From contig JALHRJ010000005.1 in the NCBI GenBank assembly GCA_022841475.1, positions 1 through 64,000 of the forward strand: a stretch of 64,000 nucleotides of DNA, given 5' to 3'. The stretch is from Cyclobacteriaceae bacterium. GTDB taxonomy: Bacteria; Bacteroidota; Bacteroidia; Cytophagales; Cyclobacteriaceae. Under the pieces are notes generated by a model that ran no database searches, had not been told where the DNA came from, and saw only the letters and a list, made by a program, of their open reading frames with translations. Shown piece by piece: positions 62,533-64,000 of this stretch. The position numbers and the translations under genes were made by a program. The stretch's first letter is position 1. Every line of letters begins with the position of its first letter.

Positions 62533-62856
62533 ATGACAACAGTGAAAAACAAGACGACTGCATATCTGGTCCCTGTAACAATTCTTTTAATGTTATCAAT
62601 GTGTGACTCGAGGGCCAAATTTGGCACGTACAAACTCGACACCAAGGGACAACAATCAATGATCTCATTGTTCAAAGATTCTACTTTCACTGAAACTCTA
62701 GACAAAGAGGAATGTAAAGGACATTGGTTGATCATAAATCAGGCAGACTCAATTATCGAGACCACGACATTATCTTGCGGAACTCGAATATTCACATTGA
62801 CACCAAAGCGAACATTGAAAATAACTGGAGATGAATTGATTGAAGTAAGTAAATAA
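62533..62856 (+). CDS. Small lipoprotein, unknown function
   Basis: The ATG at 62533 gives 107 residues. A longer frame from 62488 would overlap the inverted-repeat arm. It has a hydrophobic run ending LSMC, a plausible lipobox. The mature part (GTYKLDTKGQQSMISLFKDS, then ECKGHWLIINQADSIIETTT) looks like a small beta-rich domain. I do not recognise the family. Confidence 0.6.
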   Translation: MTTVKNKTTAYLVPVTILLMLSMCDSRAKFGTYKLDTKGQQSMISLFKDSTFTETLDKEECKGHWLIINQADSIIETTTLSCGTRIFTLTPKRTLKITGDELIEVSK

Positions 62857-62868
62857 TGTAACTGCAAA

Positions 62869-63507
62869 TTGACAAAAGTGAAAATTCGGGAGTGTGTCTT
62901 TAACATTGACGTTCTTTACCGAGAATTAGAAGAGAACCTGAAGACATTCCATAAAATGAAACTAGGACTCGACCATCCGCATCATGCTGCTCTTTTGCGT
63001 TACAACTTTATTCAAATCTGTTCAATTTTAGACGAGCTTGACATTCTTCACAGTGAAGCCAAATCGGATGAGTATTTAAGAGATACCCTTTATGTTTTAT
63101 CACCTGCGATAAAAAAAGTAAAACGATTTACTGGTCTAAAAAGAGCACGAAATACTTTCTTAGCTCACTTTAATAGGGACAAGAAAAAGCAGTTTTCTCC
63201 TTGGTGGAAATCGATGAAAGGTCTTAGAATACCGAGAACAGCAAATGAAATTAGACAACTCTACGCCCTCATGTATGTAATCAACTCCCTTTTAGTTTCG
63301 CGCTACTATGACGAATTGAAAGAGGTATCCAGACAATTCAGACAGGAGGAAAATGACTATTTCAAATGGGTTGAGTCAGAGGAAGAAAAAGTAAAGACAG
63401 AACCTAATAACATAGACGACATTAAAGAAGAGACTCATAGGCGATTTATTGAGAAGGACTTTAAGCACATTAGAATGCAAGAATCACCACCAATGACATG
63501 GGACTAA
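62869..63507 (+). CDS. Hypothetical helical protein
   Basis: This 212-residue protein starts at TTG 62869 (a GTG at 62878 is possible). It is charged and mostly helical (LYRELEENLKTFHKMKLGLD, then ARNTFLAHFNRDKKKQFSPW, then DDIKEETHRRFIEKDFKHIR). The RNTFLAHFNRD segment recalls AbiV- or HEPN-like RxxxxH-type helices but is not diagnostic. It follows the small lipoprotein gene by 12 bases and might be part of the same small accessory block. Confidence 0.55.
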   Translation: MTKVKIRECVFNIDVLYRELEENLKTFHKMKLGLDHPHHAALLRYNFIQICSILDELDILHSEAKSDEYLRDTLYVLSPAIKKVKRFTGLKRARNTFLAHFNRDKKKQFSPWWKSMKGLRIPRTANEIRQLYALMYVINSLLVSRYYDELKEVSRQFRQEENDYFKWVESEEEKVKTEPNNIDDIKEETHRRFIEKDFKHIRMQESPPMTWD

Positions 63508-63536
63508 ACAAAAACCAGCTTTCAGAACCACCAGTA

Positions 63537-64000
63537 TCACGGCACCTTTACAAACGGCCCATACACTGCATCGCGAAACTTCTTGTGCACTGTGCCATCA
63601 AACGGAAAAATCTGAACGAACAGCACCGCGGTTAATTCATTAGTTGGGTCTACCCAGAACAACGTGCTGGCAGCGCCATCCCAAAAAAATTCACCTACCA
63701 CGCCTGCGTTTTCTTTTTCATCCACAGGTAGCTGCAGTCGCACCGCGAAGTCAATACCAAAACCCACCTTACCTTTGCTCGGCAACCACATGCGCTCCGT
63801 TACACTGTCCGCCAGATGATTTGTGGCCATCAGTTTTATCGTTTCCGGTTTTAAGATGGTAGTGCTATCTAAGGTGCCGTTGTTCACCAACATCCGCGCA
63901 AATCGCATGTAGTCGTCAATGTTGCTGGTAAGTCCGTAGCCACCGGGTTTTAGCGGCCACTCTTTTCCATTAAAACTATTTGCGAGTGAGTCGGCCACAC
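63537..64000 (-). CDS. Beta-lactamase-family serine hydrolase, partial C-terminal part
   Basis: The frame runs off the right edge. The visible part begins near the middle of a class C beta-lactamase-like esterase. KPGGYGLTSNIDDYMRFARM is the conserved GGxGLxST-like region with the following helix, and later VGFGIDFAVRL and FFWDGAASTLFWVDP match the third motif region. The Ser-x-x-Lys nucleophile would lie beyond the window. It is likely a periplasmic esterase or peptidase. Confidence 0.85.
   Translation of the reverse strand, partial: VADSLANSFNGKEWPLKPGGYGLTSNIDDYMRFARMLVNNGTLDSTTILKPETIKLMATNHLADSVTERMWLPSKGKVGFGIDFAVRLQLPVDEKENAGVVGEFFWDGAASTLFWVDPTNELTAVLFVQIFPFDGTVHKKFRDAVYGPFVKVP

Overview
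The window looks like a chromosomal segment of a Bacteroidota bacterium, most likely of the Cytophagales type. The reasons are the many lipobox lipoproteins and outer-membrane barrels, Bacteroidota-typical families (DUF5777-like barrel, DUF6970-like lipoprotein, sortilin-type beta-propeller, PadR-linked long MacB-type permeases), weak Shine-Dalgarno sequences and moderate GC. I saw no rRNA, tRNA or CRISPR array.

Layout. Positions 1-2760 carry the end of a probable hypF followed by hypC, hypD and hypE, the maturation set for a [NiFe] hydrogenase. Positions 3000-6290 encode two haem-binding lipoproteins with non-standard haem motifs (CX3CH, CX4CH) and a barrel protein. After a DUF3703 protein and a site-2 protease come two YceI-like proteins around a porin-like barrel (7971-10673). 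The haem cluster and the YceI/porin cluster share an identical FNR/CRP-type 14-mer palindrome upstream. Positions 11028-17539 hold a MarR regulator and a fatty-acid beta-oxidation operon (HADH-hydratase fusion, thiolase, acyl-CoA dehydrogenase). A small four-helix-bundle gene with its own inverted terminal repeats sits inside it. Next come a TraB/GumN-like protein, two large MacB/FtsX-type permeases with a PadR regulator, a di-haem peroxidase and malate:quinone oxidoreductase. Positions 28915-44850 are rich in secreted proteins: a sortilin-type propeller protein, three M20 amidohydrolases (two in tandem), an S9 peptidase, a Rieske protein and thioredoxin-like proteins. Positions 45223-48872 hold a VOC protein, a lipoprotein, an aminotransferase-V enzyme and the 5' part of an EamA transporter.

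The main accessory feature is an 11.7-kb Mu-like transposable element (48873-60610). It lies inside the EamA gene, whose last codons resume at 60612 after a 4-bp duplication (GATG). The element has matching inverted ends with repeated candidate transposase-binding sites, a repressor and a divergent early operon with a complete DDE MuA-like transposase and a MuB ATPase. It retains only a few structural genes (tape measure, a tail/baseplate-like protein, portal). I find no terminase, capsid, protease, sheath or lysis gene, so it is either an internally deleted prophage or a streamlined element. A 38-bp inverted repeat (35 of 38 identical) links the tape-measure 3' part to the last gene and frames a possible invertible 2.4-kb segment. 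An opposite-strand gene (winged-helix-like, one membrane helix, coiled coil) is a candidate cargo gene.

At least three families of intergenic palindromic repeats are scattered between host genes. The right end (60900-64000) holds a YCII-like protein, a TPR protein, two small genes of unknown function preceded by a long imperfect inverted repeat, and a partial beta-lactamase-family serine hydrolase.
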